Of a stretch of 37,579 nucleotides of DNA, positions 1 to 8,519 are shown in pieces (position 1 is the stretch's first letter; each line of letters opens with the position of its first letter). The notes beneath the pieces are model-generated. The model made no database searches. It saw only the letters and a list, made by a program, of their open reading frames with translations, and had not been told where the DNA came from. The translations under genes were made by a program, and so were the position numbers. The DNA is from Polyangiaceae bacterium (GTDB taxonomy: Bacteria; Myxococcota_A; Polyangia; Polyangiales; Polyangiaceae), in assembly GCA_025936045.1 (NCBI GenBank), contig JAICUB010000053.1, forward strand, positions 1 through 37,579, in the 5' to 3' direction.

Positions 1-124
1 CGAATAACCTCTACTTCCGCTACTTCATCGATTTCACGCTCTGCAAATACCTCGGCTTCGGGACCGACCGCGAGGTATTTGCAGAGCGTGAAATCGATGA
101 AGTAGCGGAAGTAGAGGTTATTCG
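1..124. repeat. Perfect 54-bp inverted repeat at the window edge (probable fold-back artefact)
   Basis: Bases 1-54 are the exact reverse complement of bases 71-124, with a 16-base spacer at 55-70. The left arm begins at base 1. The right arm lies inside a minus-strand coding sequence and fits its reading frame, so the right arm is probably genuine and the left arm is a copied fold-back. Perfect arms of this length inside a coding region, ending exactly at the sequence edge, are typical of assembly or library chimeras. A real hairpin cannot be excluded from the sequence alone. Confidence 0.9.
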
Positions 125-740
125 TGGCGGCCTTCTTGAAGACTTCGTTCTCGTAGTTCTGAACCCAAAGCTCCATGTAGATCGGGTCGCCGCCGCCGCC
201 GGTCACGTAGAGCTGCGGCACGAGCGAGTTCATACGGTGGTTCCAGAGGTCCCACTGGCCGCCGAGCATGGGGGTGACGGTAAACTTGCCCGCGGTGATC
301 GCGGGGCCGATGTCGAACTCGCCGAAGGTCGCTTGCGACATCTTCGGCGCTCCGGCGTCGTCCGCGCCAACTGCGAAGAGCGGCGCGTTCAAGTAAATGT
401 CCGTCGCGATCCCGATGCTGTCGGACAGCATGTGCGTCGCGCCGGCCCAGAGCTGGAGGCCGACGAAGTCGGAATCGACACGCATCCAGGCCGCGGGGAA
501 CGTCTCCTCAGGCGCGGGCGCGGGCGCGGCGGCAGGTACTTCGACGGCGGGAGCCGCGAGGACCGGAGCGGGCGCGACGGGAGGCGGAGTTGCGGGGCCG
601 GGCGGGGGCGCGGCGGCGGGAGCGGCGCCGGGAGCGGCGGGTTCGGGGGGAGGCGGCGTCTGAGCGAAGGCGCTCGCGGCGCTGAAAACGATGGCGCTGG
701 CGAGCAGGCCGGGGACACAAAGCTTGGGGGTCAGGCGCAT
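1..740 (-). CDS. Secreted Pro/Ala-rich envelope protein, probably an outer-membrane beta-barrel type (3' partial)
   Basis: I do not recognise a named family. The reading frame starts at ATG 740 (GGAG eight bases upstream) and runs open to the window edge. Residues 1-26 form a signal peptide ending in a likely signal peptidase I site (ASAFAQ). About residues 27-75 are a Pro/Ala-rich linker. The rest alternates polar and aromatic residues (for example TPMLGGQWDLWNH, LYFRYFIDFT), as in outer-membrane or surface beta-barrel proteins. The part translated from bases 1-70 should not be trusted because of the fold-back repeat; reliable sequence ends near KYLAVGPEAE. The gene stands alone, downstream of the TPR gene on the same strand, with two palindromes in its upstream region. 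Barrel localisation is inferred. Confidence 0.7.
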   Translation of the reverse strand, partial: MRLTPKLCVPGLLASAIVFSAASAFAQTPPPPEPAAPGAAPAAAPPPGPATPPPVAPAPVLAAPAVEVPAAAPAPAPEETFPAAWMRVDSDFVGLQLWAGATHMLSDSIGIATDIYLNAPLFAVGADDAGAPKMSQATFGEFDIGPAITAGKFTVTPMLGGQWDLWNHRMNSLVPQLYVTGGGGDPIYMELWVQNYENEVFKKAATNNLYFRYFIDFTLCKYLAVGPEAEVFAEREIDEVAEVEVI

Positions 741-764
741 TGACTCATCTCCGAAGGGTTGGGG

Positions 765-783
765 GCAGCGGACAGTCCGCTGC
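765..783. promoter_or_regulatory. Perfect 9-bp-arm palindrome upstream of the envelope protein gene
   Basis: GCAGCGGAC-A-GTCCGCTGC is a perfect inverted repeat with a one-base centre, 25 bases upstream of the start codon at 740. The single-base centre suits a dimeric repressor site better than an RNA hairpin, although an 8-bp stem with a 3-base loop is possible. Its function is inferred from symmetry and position only. Confidence 0.5.
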
Positions 784-853
784 AAGTGCGGCCCGCTGAA
801 TGCATGGGGCGTGCATGAGTTGCGTATCTGTTTCGGCGTTGCCTGTGAATGTC

Positions 854-874
854 TCGATTGTTTCGAAACATCGA
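854..874. promoter_or_regulatory. Near-perfect palindrome with core TGTTTCGAAACA
   Basis: The 12-bp core TGTTTCGAAACA (859-870) is perfectly symmetric. The symmetry continues outward as TCGA on both sides with one extra T on the left. It lies about 120 bases upstream of the envelope protein start and about 100 bases beyond the stop of the TPR gene, in noncoding sequence. It is a candidate operator; no regulator can be assigned. Confidence 0.4.
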
Positions 875-927
875 CGCGCCCTCTAATTTCGTCCCTAACC
901 CGGTGGCCGACGATTCGGGCTCGCATC

Positions 928-945
928 CGGCCGTTTGGACGGCCG
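928..945 (-). terminator. GC-rich stem-loop downstream of the TPR gene
   Basis: CGGCCGT and ACGGCCG form a 7-bp stem around a 4-base loop, about 30 bases past the stop codon of the minus-strand TPR gene. No T-run follows, so if it terminates transcription it is not a classical intrinsic terminator. Confidence 0.35.
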
Positions 946-974
946 AGCAGACGGGAGCGCCTTGGAAGCGGCTG

Positions 975-3900
975 CTAGAGGTCTTTGATCGCGAGCTGCA
1001 CGTCGGGGTTCTTGCCCGAGCGGCGCGCAAGCACACCGAGGTACGGCTTGGCTCGCTTGTCACCGGTGACGACGAGCGCGCGCAACGCGAGCACGCGAAT
1101 GGCGAGCGGGGATGCGTCCGGCGGCAGATCGAGCTTGGCCACGCGCGCGACGGCTTGCGCCTGCTCGTTCTTGTCCTTCGCGTGCGCGTCGACGAACGCG
1201 GCGAGCCAACCGCTCAGCGGGCCGAGCACGACGGGGTACTTCGCGATCAGCGTGCGCGCACCCGAGAGATCGTCGGCGGCGACGAGATCATAGGCGCGCT
1301 CGATGAGGAGCGGCGCGGTTACGTTGCCCTCGAACGCGCGCGCCGACGCGGTCACGGCTTCGCTCGCCTTGTTTTGGTAGCGGCGGAGACGCGCGAGCCG
1401 CATCAAGTGAACCGGCCGGAGCGCGTCGCCCGTGCGCGACGCCAGCACGCTCTCCGCGGTCGCGAGGTCCCCCTGGTCGAGCGCGGCATCGACGACGACG
1501 ATTTCACCCCAAGGGACGCTCGGGTCGCGCAGGCTCGGCACGTCCGCGGCGGGCGGGTACTTGGTGCCGAGCAAGACGCCCGAGCCGGCCGCGAGCGCCG
1601 CGAAGGTGCGGGAAGACTGCGCCGCGCCGAGCACTTTGAGCGCGGCGTCGATGTCGGACGGCTCGAGCGACTCGTAGGCTGCAACCGCCCGCACGACGGC
1701 GACGTCCGCGCTCGTGGGGTCGAGTTGCTCGACCGCCTTCTGTGCCTCGTCGATGCGGCCGCCGAGGAGCGCAACTCGGGCCGCGAGCGTGCGCGCCTTC
1801 GGATAGAGCGCGGCGAACGAAACGGCGCGGAGCGCCGCCTTGCGCGCGAGCGTCTCGTCACCGGCCTCGATAGCCAAAAAGCCGAGGTCCGCGGCGAGCG
1901 CGGGGCTGTCTGCCGAGCGAATGGCCGCGTCCAACGCCTTGGCGAACTTGTCGTGGTCGCCGGTGCGCACGTAGTGCGCGGCCTCGAGCATGGGCGGAAC
2001 GCAGGAGAGCGGCGCGGGCAGCTTCGCGCCGTCCTCCGCGGAGAGCTTCGCGTCCGCGGGCGGTTCTTCGCTGCGTGCGGGATCGACGACCCACGCGAGC
2101 GCCTTGAGCGCGCGCACGCTCGGCGCGTCGCCGACCTTCGCCTGCAGCGCCGAAATCGCGGGCGTTGCGCGGTCTTTGCCGAGCTCGAGCAGGGCGAGCC
2201 GCGCCACGAGGATGTCGGCCGCGACGAGCTTCGGGTCGAGCGAACGCGCGGCTTCGTAACGCTCGATCGCGCGCAAGTCCCCCGCCCGCTCGAGCACGGC
2301 GCCGGCCGCGAGCTGGTACATCGCGTCATGACCGGCGAAGTTGTCCCACTTCGGCAGCTGCGCCGCGGCCCCCGCGAGATCACCCTCGACCAGGAACGCC
2401 GCCATGCGCCCGAACGCGAGGTCCTTCTCCGGCAGGCCCGTCTCGCGCCCGCGGTAAACCGCCGAATCGATGCCGCGCGATTCTTCGTCGAGCCACAGCG
2501 CGCGCAGCACGCGGTTCTCGAGCCAGAGGCGCGCCGCACGCTGGCTGCGCGAGTCGAGGTCGAAGGCCTCGCTGAGTTTTTGATCGGTCGCCTTGAGCTC
2601 CGCGACGCCGCCGCCCTCGAGCATTCGGTCGACCTCCTTCGTGAGCGCGAGCGCCCGCTCGGCGCGCGCCGCCTTGACCTTCTTCGCGTACTGCCAGCCG
2701 CCGATGCCGGCCCCGGAGAGCAGCACGCACAGCGCGAGCAAGAACCAGGTACCGCGCGCCCTTTGCTTCGGCGCCTTTTCCCAGGCCGGGGCGGCGCCGC
2801 CCGACGGCTCGAACATGCCGACGCGCGCGAGGTGCTCGAAAAGCACGCTCGGCCGCGGAGGCCCTTCGTCGTACGACGGACCGGGCGGCAAGCTGTCGGC
2901 ACCGGGCGGCACACTGCGCTCGACGAAGGCGGGGAACGGCTCGGGTTGCGTGCGGCCCGTGCCCCCGGCCGCGGGCACGACCAGGCGGCGCGCCACGGGC
3001 GGTTCGGGCGGTTCTGGTACGAGCGCGTGCGCCCCGTGCGCCGCGCGCGCCGGTGAGACGGCAGGCAGCGGCAACCCCGGCAGCTTCGCCGCGGGCGGCA
3101 CGTTGAGTGAGCCGCCGCGGCCGGGCGCGGCCTTGACGGGCGCGTCGGCGGCACCGGGCCGCGTGGGCGCGTCGAAGGGATTGCGGAGCCGTGCGATTTG
3201 GGTGGCTTCGTCCGGCTCGAGCTCGTCGCCGTCCGCTTCGTGCGCGAAGGCATGACCGACGGCATAGCGGTCGGTCACGTCTTCGGGCTCCGGCCGCGGC
3301 GGCGGCGGTGAGGGCAACGTGAGCGCCTGCGGAGCGGTTCGGACGGGCGCGACGGCCGCGGGCGGACGACCCGGTAGCTGGGCGGGCGCTCGACTTTGCG
3401 CGACGGCCGCTGCGCGCGCCGGTTGACCCTGCAGGAGGACACGACCGCCCGGCGCGACGCCCCCCGCAGGCGGAGCCACGCCGATCATCGTGCGCGCGCG
3501 CATGGCCTTGTGCTGCGGGACCTGCTGCGTGGTGGCCGGAATCGAGTCGACCTGGCTTACCTCTTCTGCCGACGCGAAGCGCGCAACTCCGGCGCGCGGA
3601 TTGGTCGGTTCGTCACCCGCGAAGGGCTTCGGCCGGAGCTGCGGCGCGGGAATCGAGACTTGCTTCGGAAGCGAGCGCGCGACTTCAGCCGCGACCGCCG
3701 GCGCGCCCGCCCGTTTTTGGAGCGCCATGTAAAAGCTCGCGCGGTCGTGCCAGTGCAACGTCTCCGCGTCCGTCAGGCCGAGCTGCATGGCGCGCGTGAG
3801 CACTTTCTCGGCGCGGAGCGCGTCACCGCGCCGGAGCAGCACCTCGCCGAGGTAACGGTAAGGGCGAGGGTTGGCGGCATCGACCTTCCCCGCCGTGACG

Positions 3901-4121
3901 AGGGAGGCTTGCGCTTCGGGCAAAAGAGACGCATCGAGAAACATGCGTCCCACCGAAAGCATCACCGTCGCATCGCGCGCGTGCCATTGCTCGGCAGTCA
4001 CGCCGATCTCGCGCACGAGCGCATCTTGACCCGAAGCGCCCACGTAGGCGCAAAGCGCTACGGTGGAGTCGGCATCCGGATTCTTACGCCAAGCGGCGAG
4101 CAGGTCGTCGAGCGCGCCCAA
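975..4121 (-). CDS. Large TPR protein with Pro-rich linker and one central transmembrane helix
   Basis: This 1048-aa protein has three parts. Residues 1-150 are helical repeats of TPR type (for example the ANPRPYRYLGEVLLRRGD segment). Residues about 155-455 are a low-complexity Pro/Ala/Arg-rich linker. One transmembrane helix lies at about 458-477 (WFLLALCVLLSGAGIGGW), with no N-terminal signal peptide. Residues 480-1048 are a long array of degenerate helical repeats. The TPR part and linker are probably cytoplasmic and the C-terminal solenoid periplasmic. Similar architectures are common in myxobacteria as protein-interaction scaffolds; I cannot give a specific role. The start is TTG at 4121, with GGAG ten bases upstream; no better start precedes it. 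It is divergent from purF. The long plus-strand frame over this gene is a high-GC shadow. Confidence 0.85.
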   Translation of the reverse strand: MGALDDLLAAWRKNPDADSTVALCAYVGASGQDALVREIGVTAEQWHARDATVMLSVGRMFLDASLLPEAQASLVTAGKVDAANPRPYRYLGEVLLRRGDALRAEKVLTRAMQLGLTDAETLHWHDRASFYMALQKRAGAPAVAAEVARSLPKQVSIPAPQLRPKPFAGDEPTNPRAGVARFASAEEVSQVDSIPATTQQVPQHKAMRARTMIGVAPPAGGVAPGGRVLLQGQPARAAAVAQSRAPAQLPGRPPAAVAPVRTAPQALTLPSPPPPRPEPEDVTDRYAVGHAFAHEADGDELEPDEATQIARLRNPFDAPTRPGAADAPVKAAPGRGGSLNVPPAAKLPGLPLPAVSPARAAHGAHALVPEPPEPPVARRLVVPAAGGTGRTQPEPFPAFVERSVPPGADSLPPGPSYDEGPPRPSVLFEHLARVGMFEPSGGAAPAWEKAPKQRARGTWFLLALCVLLSGAGIGGWQYAKKVKAARAERALALTKEVDRMLEGGGVAELKATDQKLSEAFDLDSRSQRAARLWLENRVLRALWLDEESRGIDSAVYRGRETGLPEKDLAFGRMAAFLVEGDLAGAAAQLPKWDNFAGHDAMYQLAAGAVLERAGDLRAIERYEAARSLDPKLVAADILVARLALLELGKDRATPAISALQAKVGDAPSVRALKALAWVVDPARSEEPPADAKLSAEDGAKLPAPLSCVPPMLEAAHYVRTGDHDKFAKALDAAIRSADSPALAADLGFLAIEAGDETLARKAALRAVSFAALYPKARTLAARVALLGGRIDEAQKAVEQLDPTSADVAVVRAVAAYESLEPSDIDAALKVLGAAQSSRTFAALAAGSGVLLGTKYPPAADVPSLRDPSVPWGEIVVVDAALDQGDLATAESVLASRTGDALRPVHLMRLARLRRYQNKASEAVTASARAFEGNVTAPLLIERAYDLVAADDLSGARTLIAKYPVVLGPLSGWLAAFVDAHAKDKNEQAQAVARVAKLDLPPDASPLAIRVLALRALVVTGDKRAKPYLGVLARRSGKNPDVQLAIKDL

Positions 4122-4332
4122 GCTACTGGCTCTCCCAGCCGGAGCTTTCCATCGCTCGCCGAGGATAGCGGAGCTCTTGCCTGTAACGAACCACTTCCGC
4201 GGTGATCCGAACCGAATCCACGGCCCACTGGCCGGGCATGACGCGCGGCGGCGCGTCGTGCGCTGCCGCGAAAGCGGGCAAGCGGAAAGAATCTGCTAAA
4301 GAGACCCTCGCTCACACCTACCTCGAACCACG

Positions 4333-5781
4333 ATGTGCGGCGTCTTCGGCATCTACGGCCACCCTGAAGCGGCGAACCTCGCCTACCTCGGCTTGCATGC
4401 GCTGCAGCATCGCGGCCAAGAGAGCGCCGGGATCGTCACGAGCGACGGGAGCCAACTCTCGCTCTTCCGCGGGATGGGACACGTCATCGACGTGTTCCCG
4501 CCCGAACAGATCGCGCGGCTGAAGGGCGACGTAGCCATCGGGCACGTGCGCTACTCGACCGCGGGCGGCTCGATGCTGAAAAACGCGCAGCCGATCGCCG
4601 TCGATTACTCGCGCGGTTCCATCGCGGTCGCCCACAACGGCAACCTGACGAACGCCGAGGCGCTGCGCGAGCGGCTCGAAGCGCGCGGCTCGATTTTCCA
4701 GAGCACGAGCGACACGGAAGTGATCGTGCACCTGGTCGCCATCAGCACCCAGCGCGCGAGCGAGGATCGCGTGGCGGACGCGCTGTCGCAGGTGCAAGGG
4801 GCCTACTCGCTCGTGTGCCTCACGCCGAGCGAGCTCATCGCCGTGCGCGATCCGCTCGGCATCCGCCCGCTCTGCCTCGGCAAAATGAGCGAAACGGGCA
4901 CCTGGGTGGTCGCGAGCGAACCGACGAGCTTCGACCTCATCGACGCGCACTACGCGCGCGACATCGAGCCCGGGGAGATGGTCATCATCGATCGCAACGG
5001 GATCCGGAGCACGCGCCCGTTCGCCGACGCGCCCCGGCACAGCTGCATCTTCGAGTACGTCTACTTCGCGCGGCCGGACTCGAACCTCGACGGCGTGAGC
5101 GTCTACGAGGCCCGGAAGAATCTCGGTCGCGAGCTCGCGGCGGAGCACCCCGTCGAAGCGGACGTCGTGATCCCGGTGCCGGATTCCGGCGTTCCAGCGA
5201 CCATCGGGTACGCGGAAGCGTCGGGGATCCCCTTCGAGCTCGGCCTCGTGCGCAGCCACTACGTCGGACGCACCTTCCTCGAGCCGCAGGCCAGCATTCG
5301 CCACTTCGGCGTGCGGCTGAAGCTGAACCCGGTGAGCGGGGCGCTCCAGGACAAGCGCGTCGTCGTGGTCGACGACAGCATCGTGCGCGGCACCACCAGC
5401 CGCAAAATCGTGAAGATGCTGCGCGACGCCGGCGCGAAGGAGGTGCACATGCGCATCTCGAGCCCGCCGACGCAGTGGCCCTGCTACTACGGCATCGACA
5501 CGCCGACGCGCGGCGAGCTCATCGCTTCGAGCCACACCGTCGAAGAGATCAACCAGTACATCACGAGCGACACCCTCGCCTACCTCTCGCTCGACCGCAT
5601 GCAACGCGCCGTCGTCCGCGCTCACAGCGAAACCGGCGGCCGCGCCGCGCGCCGGTCGCTACCGCTCGCGGGCCAGCCGTTGCAAACGACTTCGTTCTGT
5701 CAGGCGTGCTGGACGGGGGAATATCCCATCGCGTTCGTGCCGCATCCGCGACAAAAGCAGATGCGCCTACTCGACTGCTAG
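4333..5781 (+). CDS. purF: Amidophosphoribosyltransferase, Fe-S type
   Basis: It catalyses the first committed step of purine synthesis: glutamine plus PRPP gives 5-phosphoribosylamine. Residues 1-230 are the Ntn glutaminase domain. Cys2 follows the initiator Met directly, so no propeptide has to be removed. Residues 250-430 are the phosphoribosyltransferase domain with the PRPP loop VVVVDDSIVRGTTS at 343-356. Cys238, Cys384, Cys456 and Cys459 match the spacing pattern of the four [4Fe-4S] ligands in Bacillus subtilis PurF, so an oxygen-sensitive cluster is expected. A basic stretch at about 428-450 separates the core from the last Cys pair and looks longer than in the Bacillus enzyme. The gene is monocistronic, divergent from the TPR gene. 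The start codon is fixed by the catalytic Cys. Confidence 0.97.
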   Translation: MCGVFGIYGHPEAANLAYLGLHALQHRGQESAGIVTSDGSQLSLFRGMGHVIDVFPPEQIARLKGDVAIGHVRYSTAGGSMLKNAQPIAVDYSRGSIAVAHNGNLTNAEALRERLEARGSIFQSTSDTEVIVHLVAISTQRASEDRVADALSQVQGAYSLVCLTPSELIAVRDPLGIRPLCLGKMSETGTWVVASEPTSFDLIDAHYARDIEPGEMVIIDRNGIRSTRPFADAPRHSCIFEYVYFARPDSNLDGVSVYEARKNLGRELAAEHPVEADVVIPVPDSGVPATIGYAEASGIPFELGLVRSHYVGRTFLEPQASIRHFGVRLKLNPVSGALQDKRVVVVDDSIVRGTTSRKIVKMLRDAGAKEVHMRISSPPTQWPCYYGIDTPTRGELIASSHTVEEINQYITSDTLAYLSLDRMQRAVVRAHSETGGRAARRSLPLAGQPLQTTSFCQACWTGEYPIAFVPHPRQKQMRLLDC

Positions 5782-5952
5782 TCGATACCGGTGTCCGTCC
5801 ACTTTCCGCGCTCCGTCGCGTCCGGAACGTAGCCCGCGCGGCGCGCCTGCGGCCGAGCCCGCGCGCGCGAGGCCCCCCGTTTCCGCCGCACCCGCACGCT
5901 CGCGCTCGTTTCCGTCGTTCGCCGGCCGAATCGCGACGCCTGCCGTTTACGC

Positions 5953-5958
5953 TAGACT
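5953..5958 (+). promoter_or_regulatory. -10-like hexamer TAGACT just before HMG-CoA lyase
   Basis: TAGACT ends six bases before the GTG start. Transcription would therefore begin at or next to the start codon, giving a leaderless mRNA. I see no clear -35 at 16-18 bases and no Shine-Dalgarno sequence. Confidence 0.4.
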
Positions 5959-5964
5959 TGCTAG

Positions 5965-6888
5965 GTGCTCGAGCGGCTGCCCTCTCAGGTTTCGGTCTAC
6001 GAGGTGTCGCCGCGCGACGGGCTGCAGAACGAAGCCGCGCCGGTGCCGCTCGAGGGCAAGATCCGCATGATCGAGGCGCTCGTCGCGGCCGGCCTCGACC
6101 GCATCGAGCTCACGAGCTTCGTCTCGCCGCGCTGGGTGCCGCAGCTCGCCGACGCCGAGGAGCTCGTGCGCACCCTCGTGCCGAAATCGGAGGGCGTGAC
6201 GTTCAGTGCCCTCGTTCCGAACGCGACGGGGCTCGAGCGCGCGCTCCGCGCCGGCCTGCGCGAGATCGCGGTGTTTCTCTCCGCGTCGGAGACGCACAAC
6301 CGCAAAAACACGAACAAGAGCATCGAGCGCTCGCTCGAGACGTTCGCCGAGGTAGTGCCGCCCGCGCGCCAGGCCGGTCTCGAAGTGCGCGCGTACATCT
6401 CGACGGTGTGGGGCTGCCCGTACGAGGGTGCCGTCCCGGTCGCTCGCTCGCTCGAGCTCGCCCGCGCGCTCCTCGAGCTCGACTGCTACCAGGTGTCGCT
6501 CGGCGACACCGTCGGCGTGGGCACTCCGCTCCAGACACGGCGCCTGCTCGAGACGTTCCTCGCGGAGATCCCGGCCGAGCGCCTCGCCCTCCATTGCCAC
6601 GACACACGCGGGACCGCCCTCGCGAATTGCCTGGTCGGGCTCGAGCTCGGCATTCGCGATTTCGACGCGTCGATCGGCGGCCTCGGCGGCTGCCCGTACG
6701 CGCCCGGCGCGGCCGGCAACCTCGCGACCGAAGATCTCGTCTACATGCTGCAAGGCATGGGTATCGAGACGGGGGTCGACCTGGACTTGCTCGTCGAAGC
6801 GGGCCGCGTCGCCGAACGCGTCGTCGGACGCGCGCTGCCGGGCAAGGTCCATCAGGCCGGCGGCGCGATGCGCGTGCGCTCGGGCTAA
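5965..6888 (+). CDS. mvaB: Hydroxymethylglutaryl-CoA lyase
   Basis: It cleaves HMG-CoA to acetyl-CoA and acetoacetate, the last step of leucine degradation; in myxobacteria HMG-CoA also links to isovaleryl-CoA metabolism. The 307-aa protein is a full-length HMGL-like TIM barrel. SPRDGLQNE at 15-23 carries the catalytic Arg17 and metal-binding Asp18. His210 and His212 (HCHDT) are metal ligands. Cys243 in GGLGGCPYAPGA is the mobile-loop catalytic Cys, and Asn252 follows. The 33-residue spacing from His210 to Cys243 equals that in the human enzyme (His233 to Cys266). The related homocitrate and isopropylmalate synthases lack this Cys loop. The start GTG 5965 places the first beta strand correctly and has a -10-like hexamer immediately upstream. 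It is convergent with the next gene, 23 bases away. Confidence 0.95.
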   Translation: MLERLPSQVSVYEVSPRDGLQNEAAPVPLEGKIRMIEALVAAGLDRIELTSFVSPRWVPQLADAEELVRTLVPKSEGVTFSALVPNATGLERALRAGLREIAVFLSASETHNRKNTNKSIERSLETFAEVVPPARQAGLEVRAYISTVWGCPYEGAVPVARSLELARALLELDCYQVSLGDTVGVGTPLQTRRLLETFLAEIPAERLALHCHDTRGTALANCLVGLELGIRDFDASIGGLGGCPYAPGAAGNLATEDLVYMLQGMGIETGVDLDLLVEAGRVAERVVGRALPGKVHQAGGAMRVRSG

Positions 6889-6911
6889 GGCCGGGCGCAC
6901 GCGCTCGTCTC

Positions 6912-8519
6912 CTACTTGAGCACGCCGCCGCACGTCAGCGTCACGAAGTACGACGAATAGGACTCGTAGTCGTCGTAGGCCACGCCGATCTCGCCGCCCG
7001 GCCCGCGCACGGCGAAGGGATCGACGAGGTTATGGCCGTTCGTCGCGAGCACCAGGCGCGGCGCGACGATCGCCAGGTTCTGCGTCGAGAACGTCTCGTA
7101 AAAGAGCTCGAACGGGTTGCCCTCGGTCTGAACGGCGGACCAGACGAGCAGCGCGCGATCGCCGAACGACACGAGGGCCCTGAGCTTCGCGTGCGCGTCC
7201 CCGAAGGTGACGGGCCCCGACGCGACGACGTTGCCACGCGCGTCGAGCGTCGCGGCTTCGAGCGACGGACCCCAATTTTGACCTTCGCTCCCGGTGTGCC
7301 ACACGACGACGAAGTCGTCACCGACCGCTTCGACGCCGGGCTCCTGGCCGTTCAAGCCGAGATCGACGCTCGGCGTGGCGTCACCGAGCGTGAGATCGAA
7401 GGTACGGAAGCGCACGATGGTGCCGTCGACCACCGCCGGATCGGCCACGACGTAAGCGACGCCGACGCGCCCGCCCGCGACGGCCGCCGCCGGGAAATCG
7501 GCGTCCTCGTTCGTGCCGGTCAGGCGCACTTCGTCGTCCAGCGCTTGGCCCGCGGTGCTGATGCGATGCGCGAGGATCGCGTCACCGCCGCCGCTGCTCT
7601 CGTAGCGGTGGTCTTCCCAGACTGCCACGTAATCGTTCCCGGTGAAGCGCACTCGCGGGCGCACGGAAAAACCGTCGGCGTGCGTGATGCGCTGGTCGGC
7701 TTCGAGCTTTCGCGCCTGCGAGTCGAAGCGCGTCGCGTAGATCTCGTAATTGGCGGATTGGCGCGCGTCGGACCACACCGAGAGGAAGCTCTTGCCGGAG
7801 AAGTCGAGCGAGCCGCCGTAGCTGTCGGCGTTGATGTCGCTGACGAGCGAAGGGCCCGCAGTGAACGCCGCGAAGTGGTCGATGAGCCCGAAATAACCTT
7901 GGGTGTTGAACGAGCTATTGCCCGCGGTGTACGCGACCGCGTACGCGCTCCCGTCGAAGGCGAGGCTCCCGAGCTCGGTGTGGGTCATCGTCGGCGCGAT
8001 CTGGACGGGCGCGCTGAACACGCGCAGCGCAAACCCCTCGTCGACGGCGCCGTTGCAGTCGTCGTCCTTCCCGTCGCACTGCTCCGTGGCGCCCGGGTGC
8101 ACGCTCGCATCGCCGTCGTCGCAGTCTTGGCCGCCGCACGACGCGGGCACGCCCGCCGGCGCCTTGCCGACGAAGCCGTCGTGGTCGGCGTCGACCGGGC
8201 GCTCGTGAACGCAGCCAGCCGCCGCGCTGTCGCAGCGATCAGCCGTGCAGACGTCGCCGTCGTCGCAGTCGAGCGGTTGCGTGACGCACACCGCCCGCGG
8301 CTTGCCTCCCTCGACGTCGACCTTGCACGCCACGCTGACGCACGGGTCGCTCCGCACGCAGTCCGCGTCCACCCTGCACTCGTTCGTGGGCTCGGACGGG
8401 CCTTGGCCGGCGGCTCCGCTGTCGTCATCGTCGCTCGCGGGCAGGAGCAAACCGCTCCGCGCGCAGGCAGCGGGGGCGAGCGCGAGCCACGCGACCGCGG
8501 CGGCGCGGCCGAACTTCAA
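6912..8519 (-). CDS. Secreted lipoprotein-like protein with Cys-rich and MopE-type Asp-rich motifs
   Basis: This 535-aa protein has an N-terminal hydrophobic segment ending in a lipobox-like PAAC at Cys19, so it is probably a lipoprotein, although the -3 residue is atypical. Residues 48-110 hold Cys pairs of the myxobacterial C-x-x-D-x-D-C type. About 109-162 follow the MopE metal-binding pattern: DADHDGF, then CDDGDASVHPGATEQCDGKD, then DCNGAVDEG. The rest has repeated blades with VWSDAR and VWEDHR motifs, suggesting a beta-propeller. The start is TTG 8519, overlapping the TGA of the upstream gene as TTGA. An in-frame upstream extension to 8861 is open only because it crosses that gene. Metal binding is inferred from the motif; the cellular role is unknown. 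Confidence 0.8.
   Translation of the reverse strand: MKFGRAAAVAWLALAPAACARSGLLLPASDDDDSGAAGQGPSEPTNECRVDADCVRSDPCVSVACKVDVEGGKPRAVCVTQPLDCDDGDVCTADRCDSAAAGCVHERPVDADHDGFVGKAPAGVPASCGGQDCDDGDASVHPGATEQCDGKDDDCNGAVDEGFALRVFSAPVQIAPTMTHTELGSLAFDGSAYAVAYTAGNSSFNTQGYFGLIDHFAAFTAGPSLVSDINADSYGGSLDFSGKSFLSVWSDARQSANYEIYATRFDSQARKLEADQRITHADGFSVRPRVRFTGNDYVAVWEDHRYESSGGGDAILAHRISTAGQALDDEVRLTGTNEDADFPAAAVAGGRVGVAYVVADPAVVDGTIVRFRTFDLTLGDATPSVDLGLNGQEPGVEAVGDDFVVVWHTGSEGQNWGPSLEAATLDARGNVVASGPVTFGDAHAKLRALVSFGDRALLVWSAVQTEGNPFELFYETFSTQNLAIVAPRLVLATNGHNLVDPFAVRGPGGEIGVAYDDYESYSSYFVTLTCGGVLK

Noticed and set aside
738..755. Five-codon upstream frame ATG AGT CAA TGC GCC TGA overlapping the envelope gene start
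   Set aside because: It is simply the end of a longer shadow frame. GGAG spacing favours the annotated ATG.
849..3056. 735-aa plus-strand open frame opposite the TPR gene
   Set aside because: Its composition is dominated by Arg, Glu and Ala with no domain pattern. The minus-strand TPR protein has a sensible transmembrane helix and repeats.
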